64,000 nucleotides of DNA from Macrocybe gigantea (Eukaryota > Basidiomycota > Agaricomycetes > Agaricales > Callistosporiaceae), in contig SJRY01000229.1 in the NCBI GenBank assembly GCA_011319805.1, positions 248,001 through 312,000 on the forward strand. Reading direction: 5' to 3'. Below the pieces are notes generated by a model that saw only the letters and a program-made list of their open reading frames with translations, ran no database searches and was not told where the DNA came from. Made by a program: the position numbers and the translations under genes. Positions 32,348-44,933 of this stretch are shown one piece after another (position 1 is the first letter of the stretch; each line of letters opens with the position of its first letter).

Positions 32348-34156
32348 ATGGTAAAATGCTCTATTTCAGAAGCTTATTCTATCCTGGGGGTAGAGCGGGT
32401 GTGTTCGATCGTTCTGCTATCTTCTTTCCTCCAAGATATGTTGACCCACTCCCGCGGCAGGGCTCAACCTTGGAAGAAGTGAAAACTGCCTATAAACAAG
32501 TGCGACTGCATCGATCTCAAATTTCTCCGCGTTGTGCACTAAGTGCTACGAGCAGGTAGCGCTGCGCACACACCCAGACAAAAATCCAGATAATCCCGAA
32601 GCAACCGTTCAATTCCAACGAGTCAGCGAAGCATATCGTGTCATTTCCAGCCATTTGGAACGCTCAGGCTTGGATTATGACAGTGAAGATTATCCTTCAG
32701 ACTATGATGAGTATGGTTATGACTCGGACGACGATTTCGTGTTCTATGTCGGTCCTCATCGTTTTACCAACATATATGAGTCAGTTCGGCGTATCCAAAA
32801 GGCTCAGCATACAACAACTGACCTGTCCGTAGTATGATCTTCGAGATGACCATGCAAGACCAATACTTGGGCAATATGAGTAAGGACGTGTATCCAGTGT
32901 GGCCGCCGGAGTTATGACCCGGACCTTTCACTCAGGGTATCAATGGCGCTCCCCACGACGTTCCCCACCACGCGGGCCACTCCGTCCAGAAGAAACTGCC
33001 GAGCAGTTCCAGCAACGTGTACGCCAATCTCGTCAGGAGCAGTTGGTAGCAGAAGAGCGCCGGAAGCAAGAAGCCGCTATCCAAAGAGAGACGGCCGAAA
33101 GAAAGAGGGAACAAGGTATATGCTGTGACTGCTCCCTGCCTCAGGTTAGGCGCCTTACAAAGACATAGAGCGCATCGACGCGGATGAGCGTCGCAAGCTC
33201 AAAATGAAGAACAGAAAAGCCCAGGCTCAGAACGAACGTCAGAAGGCCGAGCAAACGGCTCGTCTCCACCGGCAAAAATCCCAGGAAGCTCGATCACTCG
33301 TTTTTGCAGCGGCTAGGAGAAACGATGCTACCGAGGTCAAAGAGGGAATCTATGAAAAGGGAGTCGACGCCGCAGGTGGCGAAGTCAAACCCGGCTGCGA
33401 GCAATTTGTCAAGGTGAAGCCGAAAGATCCAAAGCAAACTCTGCTGCATATCATCACCGCTCTTGGAAACCTCGACTTACTTGAGTGGCTTGACAATCAT
33501 GGTTAGTCTCAACTTACTTTTTCCACACGATCCATTGATCGCTGACCACATCACACAGGCTCTGAGCTAGATGAGCGGGACTCTAATCACTTGACCGCGT
33601 TTCACGTTGCTTTGCAGCAGGGCCGGATCCCAATTGTGACGTACTTCTTTGAGCACTATCCTCCTGGCCTGGACAACAGCGAAATTTATGGGCTTCCGTC
33701 GTCTCATTGTCTCCTGTCTCTCGCACTCGATTCAGGTGAACCGGAACTCGTTTGGATGATTCTTGACAAGGATCTGGCAACCACGGAGGAGATTAACAGC
33801 TCCTGGGCTTGTGCAACTTCGGCTATGAAGCCGCATGACGTAGCGTCTGCCGCCAAAACCTCAAAGGAAAGCGAAAGATACCAGGATATCTTGAAGCTCC
33901 TCATGCGCTATGGTGGCTTTACGCCTCCACCAACTCCACAAACCCGATGCCCTGAGAGAGAGGAGACGACTCCGAAATCAGGGGGGATGAATCTGCTGAG
34001 GAAGCCCATCAACATCGCCCATCACGGTCCAACGATCACGATGCAAGCAAATCTTTTCCTCCGGACAGGAGTCGCGGTCGTGGCCATGTGCGGGGCATTT
34101 ACAACCGTCGTGGTCGTGGTCGTGGTCGTGGCGAGTTCCCTGCATCAATGGCATGA
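32348..34156 (+). CDS. DnaJ-domain protein with ankyrin-like region and RGG tail
   Basis: A J-domain co-chaperone of a fungal type. The ATG at 32348 gives SISEAYSILGVE; two introns later VALRTHPDKNPDNPEATVQF (HPD motif) and VSEAYRVISSHLER. An acidic Tyr/Asp stretch follows, then a long charged coiled coil (ETAEQFQQRVRQSRQEQLVA, ERRKLKMKNRKAQAQNERQK). After that come two ankyrin-like units (TLLHIITALGNLDLLEWLD, HLTAFHVALQQGRIPIVTYF). The likely C-terminus is an Arg/Gly tail (NRRGRGRGRGRGEFPASMA, TGA at 34154-34156), but it lies in another frame from the ankyrin exon. An extra GA in the GAGAGAGA run near 33953-33962 would explain this. As written, the upstream frame runs to 34289. Confidence 0.8.
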
Positions 34157-34480
34157 TATTCCCATGATCCATCAAGTTTTCTTGACATTTTCCCAAATGG
34201 CACAACGACTTGCTCTACAACCCGTCCAATTCAGATACCTTTCGCAAGCCAATTTTACCCAGAACCAACTTCTTGTTAGTCTCGCATAAGTAGTGTATAT
34301 ATGTGCTAGTAAGATATATGTTACGTTTGTAAAGTACAATACTCGATAATTTTTTGCAATTTTCAACGCGTAACTTGAGGAATGCCTTGCTGACTAATCC
34401 AAAAGTCAGGGTTTGTGGTCCGTTGCAGGTCACGACTCACACTTTCTCCTCGACTACAGTTTACGCTAGACTTTTCAAAG
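34157..34480. other. Spacer before LUC7, no gene seen
   Basis: It is likely the DnaJ 3' UTR plus the LUC7 promoter and leader. The open frame of the upstream gene runs through part of it only because of the frame break. It is AT-rich, with no other coding signal. Confidence 0.45.
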
Positions 34481-35858
34481 ATGGGTCGGCTTGCCGAGAT
34501 GCAAAGAAAGCTCCTCGAGGTTGGTCCTTTCCTTGTGACTTGTTGATGTTTTACTCAGCAATGGTCGTCCAGCAAATGATGGGGCCGGAGGCTATGGGTG
34601 TCGCTAATGCCAACCTTACGTGGTCGGACGAAAAAGTATGCAGGAATTTCCTATGTGGGACCTGCCCGCATGCACTATTCACGAACACGGTGCGTTTCAT
34701 CGGAGTTGCCACCTGGTCGGCCGGCAAACCGATTCATGAGTTGAATGCAGAAAATGGATCTCGGTGCATGTCCGAAATCGCACACGGAGCGTCTGAAAAC
34801 GGAGTTTCTGGCCGCGCGAGAGCAAAATCCCAACGATCCCATCTTTCATAGGTTCCAAATGGAATATGAAGCGAATATCTTTGCTTTCGTGGACGAATGT
34901 GACCGCCGAATTCGCGCTGCACATCGCCGATTGGAAAAGACGCCAGAGGAGAACGCCAAGACGACAAATTTGGTACGTGTCAACGAGCCTCAGCTGCACG
35001 TTGTGGCCTTACTCATACCGTCTCATTACAACCCAGATGAGGGAGATTGCGGAAATTGAGTTGGCTATTCAAGGTGGAACTGAGAAAATCGAGACGTTAG
35101 GTATATTTCCGTCTCCGTTTGAAATTTCTGTGCAATTTCCGTCCTCATAATAATTGAAAACAGGGGAGCAAGGGAAGGTAGAAGAGTCCATGAGGGAAAT
35201 GGCAGCCATCGAAGCACTCAAGAGCGAAAAGGCCGACAAAGAGGTGTGTCGTTTGCCCCCCCTGACCTATTGTCGCGAACTTGAATTCAATCATGGTGTC
35301 AATATAGCGGGAGCTTCAGCAGCTCACCGACACCTCTGGTGCTTCTGGCCATCAGAAGCTGCGAGTCTGCGATGTTTGCGGCGCATACCTTTCTGTGCTA
35401 GATTCTGACAGACGACTTGCGGACCATTTTGGTGGCAAAGTAGGTCATCTTCTGGCGTTTCGTTTTAAAGTGGGATTGATCATACTTGTGATTAAAGATG
35501 CATCTCGGTTACCATGAACTAAGGAACATGCTGGCTAAATTCAGGGAAGAGCGTGAAAAGCGCAAGATGCAGCCTCCACCAAATGCGGGGCCCGCGCCTC
35601 AGGGACCCGCAGGTGCAGCACCTGGTGGCCCCTCTCGCTCAGGAGACCGGCCTGGTGATTACAGGACTTCTCGTGACGACCATCGTGATCGGGAACGAAG
35701 CGATCGTGATCGAGGATATGAACGCCATTCATCATCGCGGTATGAGTGAGTTCCTTTGGTACTTTCAAGGGTCTAGACACGGGTGCTGAGGAGATATTTA
35801 CAGCGACCGACGCAGGGATCGGGAGCGGTCACGGAGCCCTGGGCGGAGGAGATATTGA
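34481..35858 (+). CDS. LUC7: U1 snRNP-associated splicing factor LUC7
   Basis: LUC7 stabilises U1 snRNP on 5' splice sites. The ATG at 34481 gives MGRLAEMQRKLLE; after an intron, QMMGPEAMGVANANLTWSDE. The first zinc finger (C3H: CRNFLCGTCPHALF, CPKSH) spans an intron. Two coiled-coil blocks follow (FVDECDRRIRAAHRRLEKTP and EIAEIELAIQGGTEKIETLG). The second zinc finger is LRVCDVCGAYLSVLDSDRRL with HLGYHELRNM. The Pro/Gly linker and RS-type tail (RDDHRDRERSDRDRGYER, then after an intron RRRDRERSRSPGRRRY) end at TGA 35856-35858. The frame is intact. The presence of LUC7 fits the high intron load of this genome. Confidence 0.93.
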
Positions 35859-36425
35859 ATTAAGTTATGGTTCTGAAATTTGTGTAATTGACTTTCTTTC
35901 TGAATTTCTAGTTGTAACATTCTGCGAGTGAAACATGTTTGACGAGAAGGAAGCGAAGGACCTCACGAAGAACGAGTGATTTTAATAATATGTGACATGT
36001 GTGACATGACCTTGAGACGGAGCTGTTACTCATTTCACCGCTCAACGGAGCTTGAGTCTCAAGTCCCCAACTCTCTCCTGGCCGAGTCCGCTCTTGACCG
36101 CTACCATTTCCATCGTCTTCCGCGCTTCCTGGACGCTGTCAACCCATCACATTTCCTCTCTTATCCACTCTACCTTATCTTACTCTCGCAATATCTCTGC
36201 CGGCCACCATCGTGTTCCTGTATTCCATCATATTGTTCTAGCCTTCCTTCTGTCCTGTCAGCGAACCTTCGTGGTTTCGCATATTTCACGTCCTGCATCT
36301 CGATCGATTCGATCTGCAGAGCCGCTACAAGTAACAGCAGCTTTTCCGATCTGTTTCTCTTCGCCACCCGGGAGAAGACTGCCCACCCAGAAAGGAGGAC
36401 CGGATCCTCATATAATTGACCAGCT
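35859..36425. other. Long spacer, pyrimidine-rich; probable promoter and leader
   Basis: The 567 bp carry the LUC7 3' UTR and the likely promoter of the next gene. From about 36060 to 36330 the + strand is rich in C and T with many TCC/CTT runs, typical of fungal promoters and transcription starts. Two overlapping open frames here are a by-product of the CT-rich composition and show no domain. Confidence 0.5.
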
Positions 36426-39400
36426 ATGTCCGGCGTTGCCCCTAGTCCATACCACCAGGACATCCAGAATGATATTGGCGCGCTGAACCCTGCATCGACA
36501 CCCCTCTTGCCCCATCCCACTGATATATCTACAGGCTTCCTTCCTCCTGCTGCTCTACCGCCTACCACTCTGCAACCTCAGATGCTCCAAGAACCTCCCG
36601 CGACGTTTGTGGCCATGACCGATGTCCTGCTAGCACTTCTACAGCCACGAACACGATGGTTGTCGCCATGCCGGACGTCTCGCCACCTGTGTACATGACT
36701 CCGATGGAAAACATCGTGCCCCGATCACATGCTCGAGCGCCGCCCCCGGGCTTCCTCACAGATCTCTCCGCATGTAACCAGTTTCCAATGGTGTCAGTTG
36801 TAGAGAATTCGATGAGATTGGACGTGTCACCATCAAACCATTCATTGACCATCTCTCCGTCTCAATCACAAGTCTCTTCTCCCTCGGCTCATGGATCTTC
36901 GTCATCGTACAGCGTAGGTGTTACATCTTCTCTTGAGTCAGCTCTAGAGCAATCTGGTCTCTCTCTTCTCCAGAGTCACGCGAATACTTCCGTCTCTCCC
37001 GTAGCTGTGCCTTCCTCTTTTATCCCACTCCCCTCTCCCAGCCAGCCTGCGATCATCCCAGCTTTTTCTACGTCAGAGGCTGCGGTCACCAAAACTGAAG
37101 AAATCCTTACCGAACCTGAACCCCATATCATTCTTGGTGACATGCTTGAAGAGTAATGCCATCACTGCCGAATATGAAATGCTCTATTAATGTTTCTGCC
37201 TTGTTAGTATCGTGAAAACAGCGAGCTCTGCTCGCGATGCTTGCAAGATGCGTCATGGCGCCGAAGCTAGCTCAAAGCTCGATGAGCTCAAAGAGCGCAT
37301 ATCACAAGTCTCACAAATGTTCGCAGGCTTAATGGCTGGATTATCTTTGTCAGACAGAACCTTTACTGCACCATATGCAACGCCCATGCAGTCTCCGCCT
37401 GCGCTCACAGAGCCCCAGACGATTAACTTCCCTCCCGTCCCTGTCGCTGCGAATATCGCAGCTTCGCCAATGGAACTCACCGATGTTTCTGGCCTTTCCG
37501 ATCAATCTCGCAAGCGTTGCGCTTCTGAGTTCGTCGAACACCGCACCGTCAAGGCGCCAAAGAGAGAGGCCCAAGATGATGACCCTCTTTCCTTGCCGGT
37601 CGCTGAGCCCCCATCAGCCGTCGACCCTACCTTCGCAATACCAAGCATACCGTCTCTGTCGATGGCCGCAAGTATGCCGATGCCTATACCACCGTCGTCG
37701 CAACCCTCATCGAGGCCACCTACTCCTAACTCCTTCAATGCACGTACGCCGTTCAGTCCCACCAAGCCATCGTCCGGTCTTTCAATGTTCCCTCCCTTTT
37801 TACCTGGCGGTTCTGCTTCTATGGATTTTGCATCTAGCATCCCTACACCTTTGACGTCCGCGCCAGCTCAAGTCTTTCCTCCTGTTCAAGGATGGCCTGA
37901 ACCTGTTATCCAGCAGAGACATCATCATTCTCTATCCACGGGTTCGTTGACTACCATATTACCCACTGTAGCACCCATATCTCCCGGCATAACTGAAAAT
38001 TTTACGGCGCCTCCAGTAGGCCAAGTTGCCGTTCCTTCGGCGACTCCTGCTGCCATTGCGACGTCAGTGACCTCTCCGATAGGCAGGATGTCCAGATCGG
38101 GTTCAATCAGTGGCGCGTTCCCGACTTCTTACAACTTCACCTATAAGGAATCACTTTCTGATACTGCCGGGTCATGGTCGGGCAGAATTCAGCCACAGAC
38201 GCCATCTTCCCAGACAACCTCTCCATGGTTTGGAGGAAATGATAAAGCGACCTCATCCGGTTCTCCCATACCGACAGAGAAAACCGCTGCAAATATCACT
38301 TTTGCTTCTTCGAGGAAATTGCCGTTCGCCCAGGAAGATGAAGACGAGGACGACGGCGATTCTGATGAGAATGATGGCAATATGACGAAAGCCACTCAGC
38401 CAGTAAGGCGTTATTCATAAATTCGGTCACATTCATCTGAAAATTACACCCTAGTCATCATCCGACGCGCCTTCGAGCAGCGGCAATGGTATCAATCCCA
38501 GCCCATCATCTGATGTACCAGCGGAGTATAGAGTCGAAGTCGATCGCATCTTCTTTGAATATCTGAATAAAATATGTTCAAACTGTAATGGGAATTTTCA
38601 CTGGTCTGCCAGTCTGCATCACTAACCAGCTTGCCCTCGTAGTGGACGCGACTGATTCAAAAGGAGAGCCCATCCACCAGACTCTCATGGCGAAGAAAAT
38701 GCAACGTTTGGATGAATCGCCCGATTTCCGGCCTTTTAAATTCCGGATACAGGCATTTACGCTTGCTTTCCTGGAAGAGGTGAGTAAATATATTGAGCTT
38801 TTGTTTCTTATGAAGCCTTAACTCTTTCTCTTACTATTTTTAGTTAGCCGGCAAGGATACCCGGAGGAAAAAATTCCGATGAAAAAGGTGTGTTGATTGT
38901 GATCCACTCTCCCTAAAAGAGGCCAACGCCACGAGCTACAGATCCGCAATTATTTGTGGAGGCAGCAATATATTCTGCGCTTTAATGAGGATGGCAAAAA
39001 AGCCAAGTCAAAGGGGAATCATATTTGGAACATTGAGGCAAAAAAGGCCGGTGATGGGAGGTGGGAGTTCCGCCCCTTCCACAGGAAGTTGGCAGGGTCC
39101 CCTCCCAGTGTTGCATACTGCGGGTTGAAATGGTCGTGGACTCCGCGTGTTTGGGATCCCCAAGCGTCCTGGCAGAACGTACCTGTTGAATATAGTTCCC
39201 CTAACCTGCCATCTTGGCTTTCGTGGAAAGATGACATTCTCTCTGGTATCCCTCCGCCTGATGCTGAAAGCTGTACAGTCACTGTTAATGCCAAGGTATG
39301 CAGTGACATTCGCGAAATGTCGACGTTGTCGGGTCGCTAACATCATTCACTTAGTATGTTTTGGATGGCCAAGAAGGCCACCTATCTCATACCTTCCACC

Positions 39401-40197
39401 TCACCATTGCTCCAATGAATTCGGTTGATACTACGACTTTCTCTCGGTCGCGCCGGCCATCACTCGCCGGTGATCCTCCAAAACGAAGTACGAGTGATTC
39501 AGCTTTGTTCCAAGCCGTGCAACGGTGTGTTACTCAAATGATGCTACCTCTTTTTTCGCCTTATCCTTGTCGTAGGACGAAACCACGCACGTCTCCTTCC
39601 GTCGGAGACCCAGAATCGCCCAATCACCGAGTGATACGCGTCCTCCAGAACGTCGCACAACGCGTCACCGAAGAAACCGAGTCGCAGCTTGTCTTGGCTT
39701 CTCCTCCGCGGACTAACTTCCAGGATCTCGTAAAGCAAAAGCATGTCATAGAGCAGACAGTTGAAGCCTACGATAAGGCCATATCTGGACAGACACCCCC
39801 TCAGGGCCGCCGGCTGGCCGTAGCGGCACAAAACGTTGTTGTTCAGGCAGCCCACTCCGTCATCGCGGATCGCACTGTCGCTGGCGGCGGCATCCCCGTG
39901 CCGCAGTCCGAGACGACAGCTATCAAGAGCGTCACCGTCAGTGAGCTGACCGACGCTACGCAGGACGCTATCGCGGAGGCTGTGAAAAGAGAAGGGACAG
40001 AATCCTCAGAAGTCGACATCATTGTAGCCGCGACTTCGATCCTAAAGTCACGCACTCCCGGAAGCCCTTCTACAGCCGACCCACCACCCGTCCTCGGTCA
40101 GCAAGCGAGGTCACACTCGACAGGCACCGTGCCCAGGCTGATGACGGCCAGCAATTATCCACCACCAGCCTTGCCGCCTTTGACGGAGTATGTATGA
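36426..40197 (+). CDS. Large Ser/Pro-rich protein with conserved C-terminal core, function unknown
   Basis: I cannot name this protein, though its C-terminal core resembles one conserved across Agaricomycetes. The first 600 or so residues are Ser/Pro/Thr-rich, with a short coiled coil (SKLDELKERISQVSQMFAG) and an acidic cluster (QEDEDEDDGDSDENDG). The core follows over several exons: EYRVEVDRIFFEYLNKICSN, EPIHQTLMAKKMQRLDESPD, FRPFKFRIQAFTLAFLEE, PEEKIPMKK, RNYLWRQQYILRFNEDGKKA and GLKWSWTPRVWDPQASW. Fitted introns: 37155-37208, 38404-38454 and 38587-38642. The frame is broken near 38850 (LAG, then QGYPEEKIPMKK in another frame) and near 36600-36650. The composition suggests a nuclear regulator, but that is inference only. 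The stop is TGA at 40195-40197. Confidence 0.6.
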
Positions 40198-40414
40198 ATC
40201 GTTCTCTATCCCTTTCTTTTCGCATAACTTGGGACAAATGTGTTTACTTCCTTGAATTTCCTCGGGCTTTTGGGACTACGTATTTGTGACATCTCCCTGA
40301 AATTGACAATTGTCTCCTGACCTTTCGTAGATGATGATTCAGTGTACAATTTTCCTTGCTGGGTTCTTAGGGGCAAGAGCAGAATATCTCATTGCATGTA
40401 TGTTGGCCTTTACG

Positions 40415-43400
40415 CTACGTAAATCTGCCGCCACACATTTCGCATGTGTGTGCCGCATCGTCGTTTAAGAATGTGCATGCAGAACACGCCTTGCGGATAT
40501 CGTCATTGACTGCCTTCGATCCAACCAGGACGGTACCGCTGAATGCTAGCCCCTCCTGTATCCATCCAGCTCTTTCAACTTCCGAATCGGAATGGAGGTC
40601 CAAATCTTCTGCAAGCTGTTCCAATTCCAAGATGTCACGAGCAAAAATGTTGAGAGATTCGATGGTCGCGTCATTGTCGTCGAGTTCCTTTCCGTGATGA
40701 AATAACTTCTGGTGAATGGTCGGAATCTGATGCTCATCCTGCAGCTTCAAGGCAGGAAGCATTAGACGTAGGTGTGTGGAAAAGATATTGGAAACCAACC
40801 ATGACTTTGATGTCCTTCACTGTGGTCGACTTCGACACCTGCAATTTCATGCTCACATCTCTCTTCCGCCCACGCAGTCTTCTGGATGACTGACGCGCGT
40901 GTGTTCGGTATGCACTTTTCCCAACCAGGGCAATCTGTGAATCACGATGTCGCACAGTTAGGTCGGTTGTGATCCAATCAGTCCTCCTGTTTCGCGACAT
41001 GAGAACGTGAATTGCCTAAGAGATTATATAACTAGTTACCTTTTGATGCGACATGAATCGCAAACAGGGATCCGATGCTCCAGCTTGTGCGACATGTCAT
41101 TCCCTGTCGGCGCAGACACTTCAACGTCAATTAATGGGCTGCCTGGATAGCTATGGTGATTTAGTTACAGCACTCACAAGTCGGGTGAATAACGTACTAG
41201 TTTTCTAATGTATCCCAGTCAGATCGTTTGACAATTACGAAAAACGATTCAAAATCTGACACGCAATTCGGATCAATAACAAGATGATTATGTTCACACT
41301 GCAACGACCGGGTAGCAACCGAATCTGGTCTTTTGCGTTCTGCAGGCCGGTCAATCCATTGCTTCCATGAATCGAAAAATTCCAGGGGTATAATTGCATA
41401 AGCTTGTGTGTCATCCGAGAGCGACTCAACAGATAGACGATTATCATACATATCGAGCAGCTTGGACTGGGGAATGATGAAACAAATGCACAAAGAACAA
41501 GGCGAGTTCACGCACCTTTTCATCATCAGCTTGTTTTCGAAGTCTTTTCTTCTCTTCTCCAGATACAAAGCTCTTCGTTGTACATATAGGACATGGTTCT
41601 TCATCAGTTGATGGAGGTTGCCAGGAAGGATATAATATTTTCAAAAACGCGGTTTCCTACAACCCTGAAATTGAACAGAGGTCTGTATAGTTGAAGTTAA
41701 CTGACCTCAGCCGAGATTCTGCGGCGATTCCTCAAGTTGACCGTCAATCTTTCATGTTCACAGATCACATCATCCAGATAATTCTCAGCTCCGGGAGCTG
41801 GGTCATCCTGTGAGATCGTATGCATCTTGGGTTTTGACATTCTCCAATCTCCATGCGCATTTCAGCATTCCGTGTCTCAAGTCAGTGGTGCAATGCGAAC
41901 CTTTGAGCCAGGTTGTCGAAATCCAAAAACCTCTACTGTGCAGATCAGCCCTCGGTAGCTGGTCAAACTCAGCGACTAGGCGTGGGTGTTCAATCTGATA
42001 AAGCCGGTCTGTTAGGAAAGTCAAAAAATTTATCAAAGGGAGTGAGTAGAGCCTGAGGAAAATAGAATTACCCTTAAACTGAGCTATTATGCATTCGGCG
42101 CAGACATCGTCTGGCTTCAGACGCGGCTCAAACACATAGCCAGTCTTAACTTCGATATGATGGACAGCTTGCTGGAACTTGATTCAAACGATTGTCTGAT
42201 GAAACTTCCACAGTAATTCATACCTGTTTGATTCGCTTGAAATCATTTGCTTTGGTGGGATCCAAGCGTTGATGGCAACATAGTATGTCGCTCAACGAGA
42301 TGGATCGAAGAGCTGCATCGTGCGCTGCATCTCGCTGATCGTTCATCTCAGAAAAGACGAAACAATCGCGCAGCCATGATGTAAGTGCTTGTCGGCTGAC
42401 AATTTGGCAGTCCTGCGATGATACAGTAAGCACTCTGTGAATATATTTATGTGCCGCGCTTACTTCATTTGCTGAACTGACATTCCACTCTCGATAAATC
42501 TTCATAATCATTTCCCTCCGTTTCTCAAAGGATGCCTGGCATTTGTTCCTCCTGAACCAGCACTCAGTCATGAGCTTTCGCATATACCCGTAAGGTCGCA
42601 CCTTTCCTCATATGCCTTACAAGCGTCGGTGTGTGCAGTATTTAATCGGTCCACAACCTTCTCCGCACGAAGAGGAATAATGTTCACATTGCCATGCGGG
42701 TCTCCAGCCGTTAAGTTACCGCAAAACTCTGTTCCTCTTTTCGCGTAAATTAGCATATAAGCATCTTTTGAAACTACACTGGCGTCCATGATTTCCGGTC
42801 ACCTTCATTGGAGGCTTGAGAGGATAAAAATGTGTACCTGTTTCGCTCGGTCCCGTTATCAGATTCACCCCTATAAGACGGCCCTTCGATCAAGATTGTA
42901 GGTTGGCAGGAACATCCTCATCCAAGCGTCAATATACTTACCATTACGTTCATTCTTTCTCCGGGGATCCTCAGTCTTACTGTGTTGGACAATTCAGCAA
43001 TCATTCGTTAGGTATTGAGAGCTATAATCACCTGAGGTCCTTTGCCTTGTTCAGCTTCGAGAAATCAATGGGCACAACCGCTTCGTCGCTGAACTGATAC
43101 CAATTACGGGTCCTGTCAAAGCTCAATACAGATATTCGATGATGATGAGAGAGGTACATACGTGATATCGAAGACCTGAGCCTCATAATGTCCATGGTAT
43201 GCACTTAGACCTTTGTGCAACAGAACTCCACGCAACTCGTAGATTTGTGCCTCAGAACAGTTTCCCGCGCCATCATTTGCGCACATGAACTGGCCCATGT
43301 CAAGCACTTCTGGAAATGATATAGTGTGTTTGAGTTTCTTGCGTGCCATCGTAGATACGTCATAAATGAAACGAAGCAATGAGAAGTGAAGGACTGGTGG

Positions 43401-44838
43401 TAACGATTGAATTCTTGTCGTCCGAGTCGCCTCTTGGAGCGTGGAACATTGACCACAAAAGTACCTTCATAATCCTAAGCCACTGGTAGTATGATATAGT
43501 ATATGCATCGCACACCTATTCTCGCCAGCCAAAATTTCTGGCTCTAGGCTGGCTTTTATCCTATCTTCTAGGCGCACATTACCCTGATATGACTTTTAAC
43601 TCGAACACGCATATTTGCACTGAGATCTGAGACGAACCTCGAAGTTGATCTCCATTTCAAGAAAATCACAACTTGTTTCCGATTGATACTGACAGTGGCG
43701 ACATCTTGTCGTAAAAACGTACCGTCCCTGAAACTGCGCGCAATCAGTGAGACATTCGTAACCGTGCAAGGGCATATTACCTGATCTGTTATAAGAGATT
43801 TCAGAGCCGGGTCCTCTTGTTTCCTGAATTCCGCATCCAGATGAGAGATAAAGAGCTTCGAAAATCTTTTGAAATTGAATGAGGTTGAATATGAACAATG
43901 AAAAAAGCTTACTCCTGGGCATCTTGTTGCTCGGACGTTGGAAGCTTCAAGCTTTTGACGAGATCGGAGGGATCATACACCTTACGAATTCCTTCCTGCA
44001 AAGCTGCGAACGTCACTTGAAGTTGGAATATTGGTGAATCCTGATAATAAATATAATCAGAGCGAAACGGGACGAGGATGGAACGAGCCTACATCTGCTG
44101 GGTGTTCTTCGGAGAGCTGACAAGCGTACACGCCATCACGAAAAGGGAGATTCCGGTACCAAACCTGCACGGGCAGCAATATTGGACGAGCAACAGACTC
44201 AGACAATTGTTATACCTGTAGAAATGCGTTGGCATAACATGTAGCGCCAAGGTTCTTCATTCGTTGAGTGAAGTATGTTTTATGTGGACGTAAGCAAAAA
44301 CTCACTCTGAGCCCAACAGGTATACCTGGCCGCCTTGTATCTAAGGCAGGGTTGTCCTCAAATTTGGTCGCTTTTAGAAAGGACCTCACAGCCTTCTCTG
44401 TTATGGGGGATGAAGTCACTTTAGCATGTCACTATAGACATAAGCATTACCTTCTTTTTCCCATTGGTCTTGACCGACATAATTTAGGCAATTTGGGTTG
44501 GACCTGCATTCTTTTGAAGAGCATAACGGAGGAGGTTCGTCGTCGATGACTATGACGTCCAGTTCATCTACGTCGATGACTCGCCGGGCATCGATAGCCA
44601 ATAGACCGATTTCGTATTGATTACTGCAGAACGGATGTCCATTCCTAGTGGAAAGGCCACACGCCACGAGACAGTGCTCAGGAGTAATTCCGGTGATGTC
44701 AACCACCTCTGAACCAACCCAATCCCAAGGCCGGCAATGATTTCCGGCTGGCATGCTCCGTCTCGATTTCCCACCGGGCACCAAACCCTGAGCAGGTGTC
44801 GAGATGCGTCGTTTTCGTTTCTGAGGCATGAGATTCAT
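40415..44838 (-). CDS. USP48: Ubiquitin carboxyl-terminal hydrolase, USP48-like
   Basis: A large cysteine deubiquitinase. The start is ATG 44838 (or 44829); the leader is basic (MPQKRKRRIS). The Cys box is MKNLGATCYANAFLQVWYRN, continuing across an intron to NLPFRDGVYACQLSEEHPAD. Zinc-finger ribbon cysteines appear in FTTRCRHCQYQS, and the His box is LSAYHGHYEAQVFDI. Middle exons hold DUSP-like repeats. A ubiquitin-like fold (VSKSTTVKDIKVMVGF and HQIPTIHQKLFHHGKELDDN) lies near the end. The protein closes with a RanBP2-type finger, CSACTFLNDDAAHTCEMCGG. The combination of USP, ubiquitin-like and RanBP2-type ends matches fungal relatives of USP48. About 20 introns break the gene and not all borders were fixed. 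It starts 95 bp from GAA1. Confidence 0.85.
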
Positions 44839-44933
44839 AGAAAAGACGAACCAGAGAGAAATTTGTACATGTGTACGCGACAATCATACATCTTCCACAA
44901 CAGGCGCCCTCGAAGTTCGCTTGCCCCAGCTCG
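44839..44933. promoter_or_regulatory. 95-bp bidirectional promoter, USP48-like / GAA1
   Basis: Only 95 bp lie between the two ATGs, the shortest divergent spacer in the window. Confidence 0.5.

Noticed and set aside
35976..36486. Two overlapping + strand open frames before the 36.4-kb gene
   Set aside because: They follow from a CT-rich promoter-like stretch and have no conserved motif.
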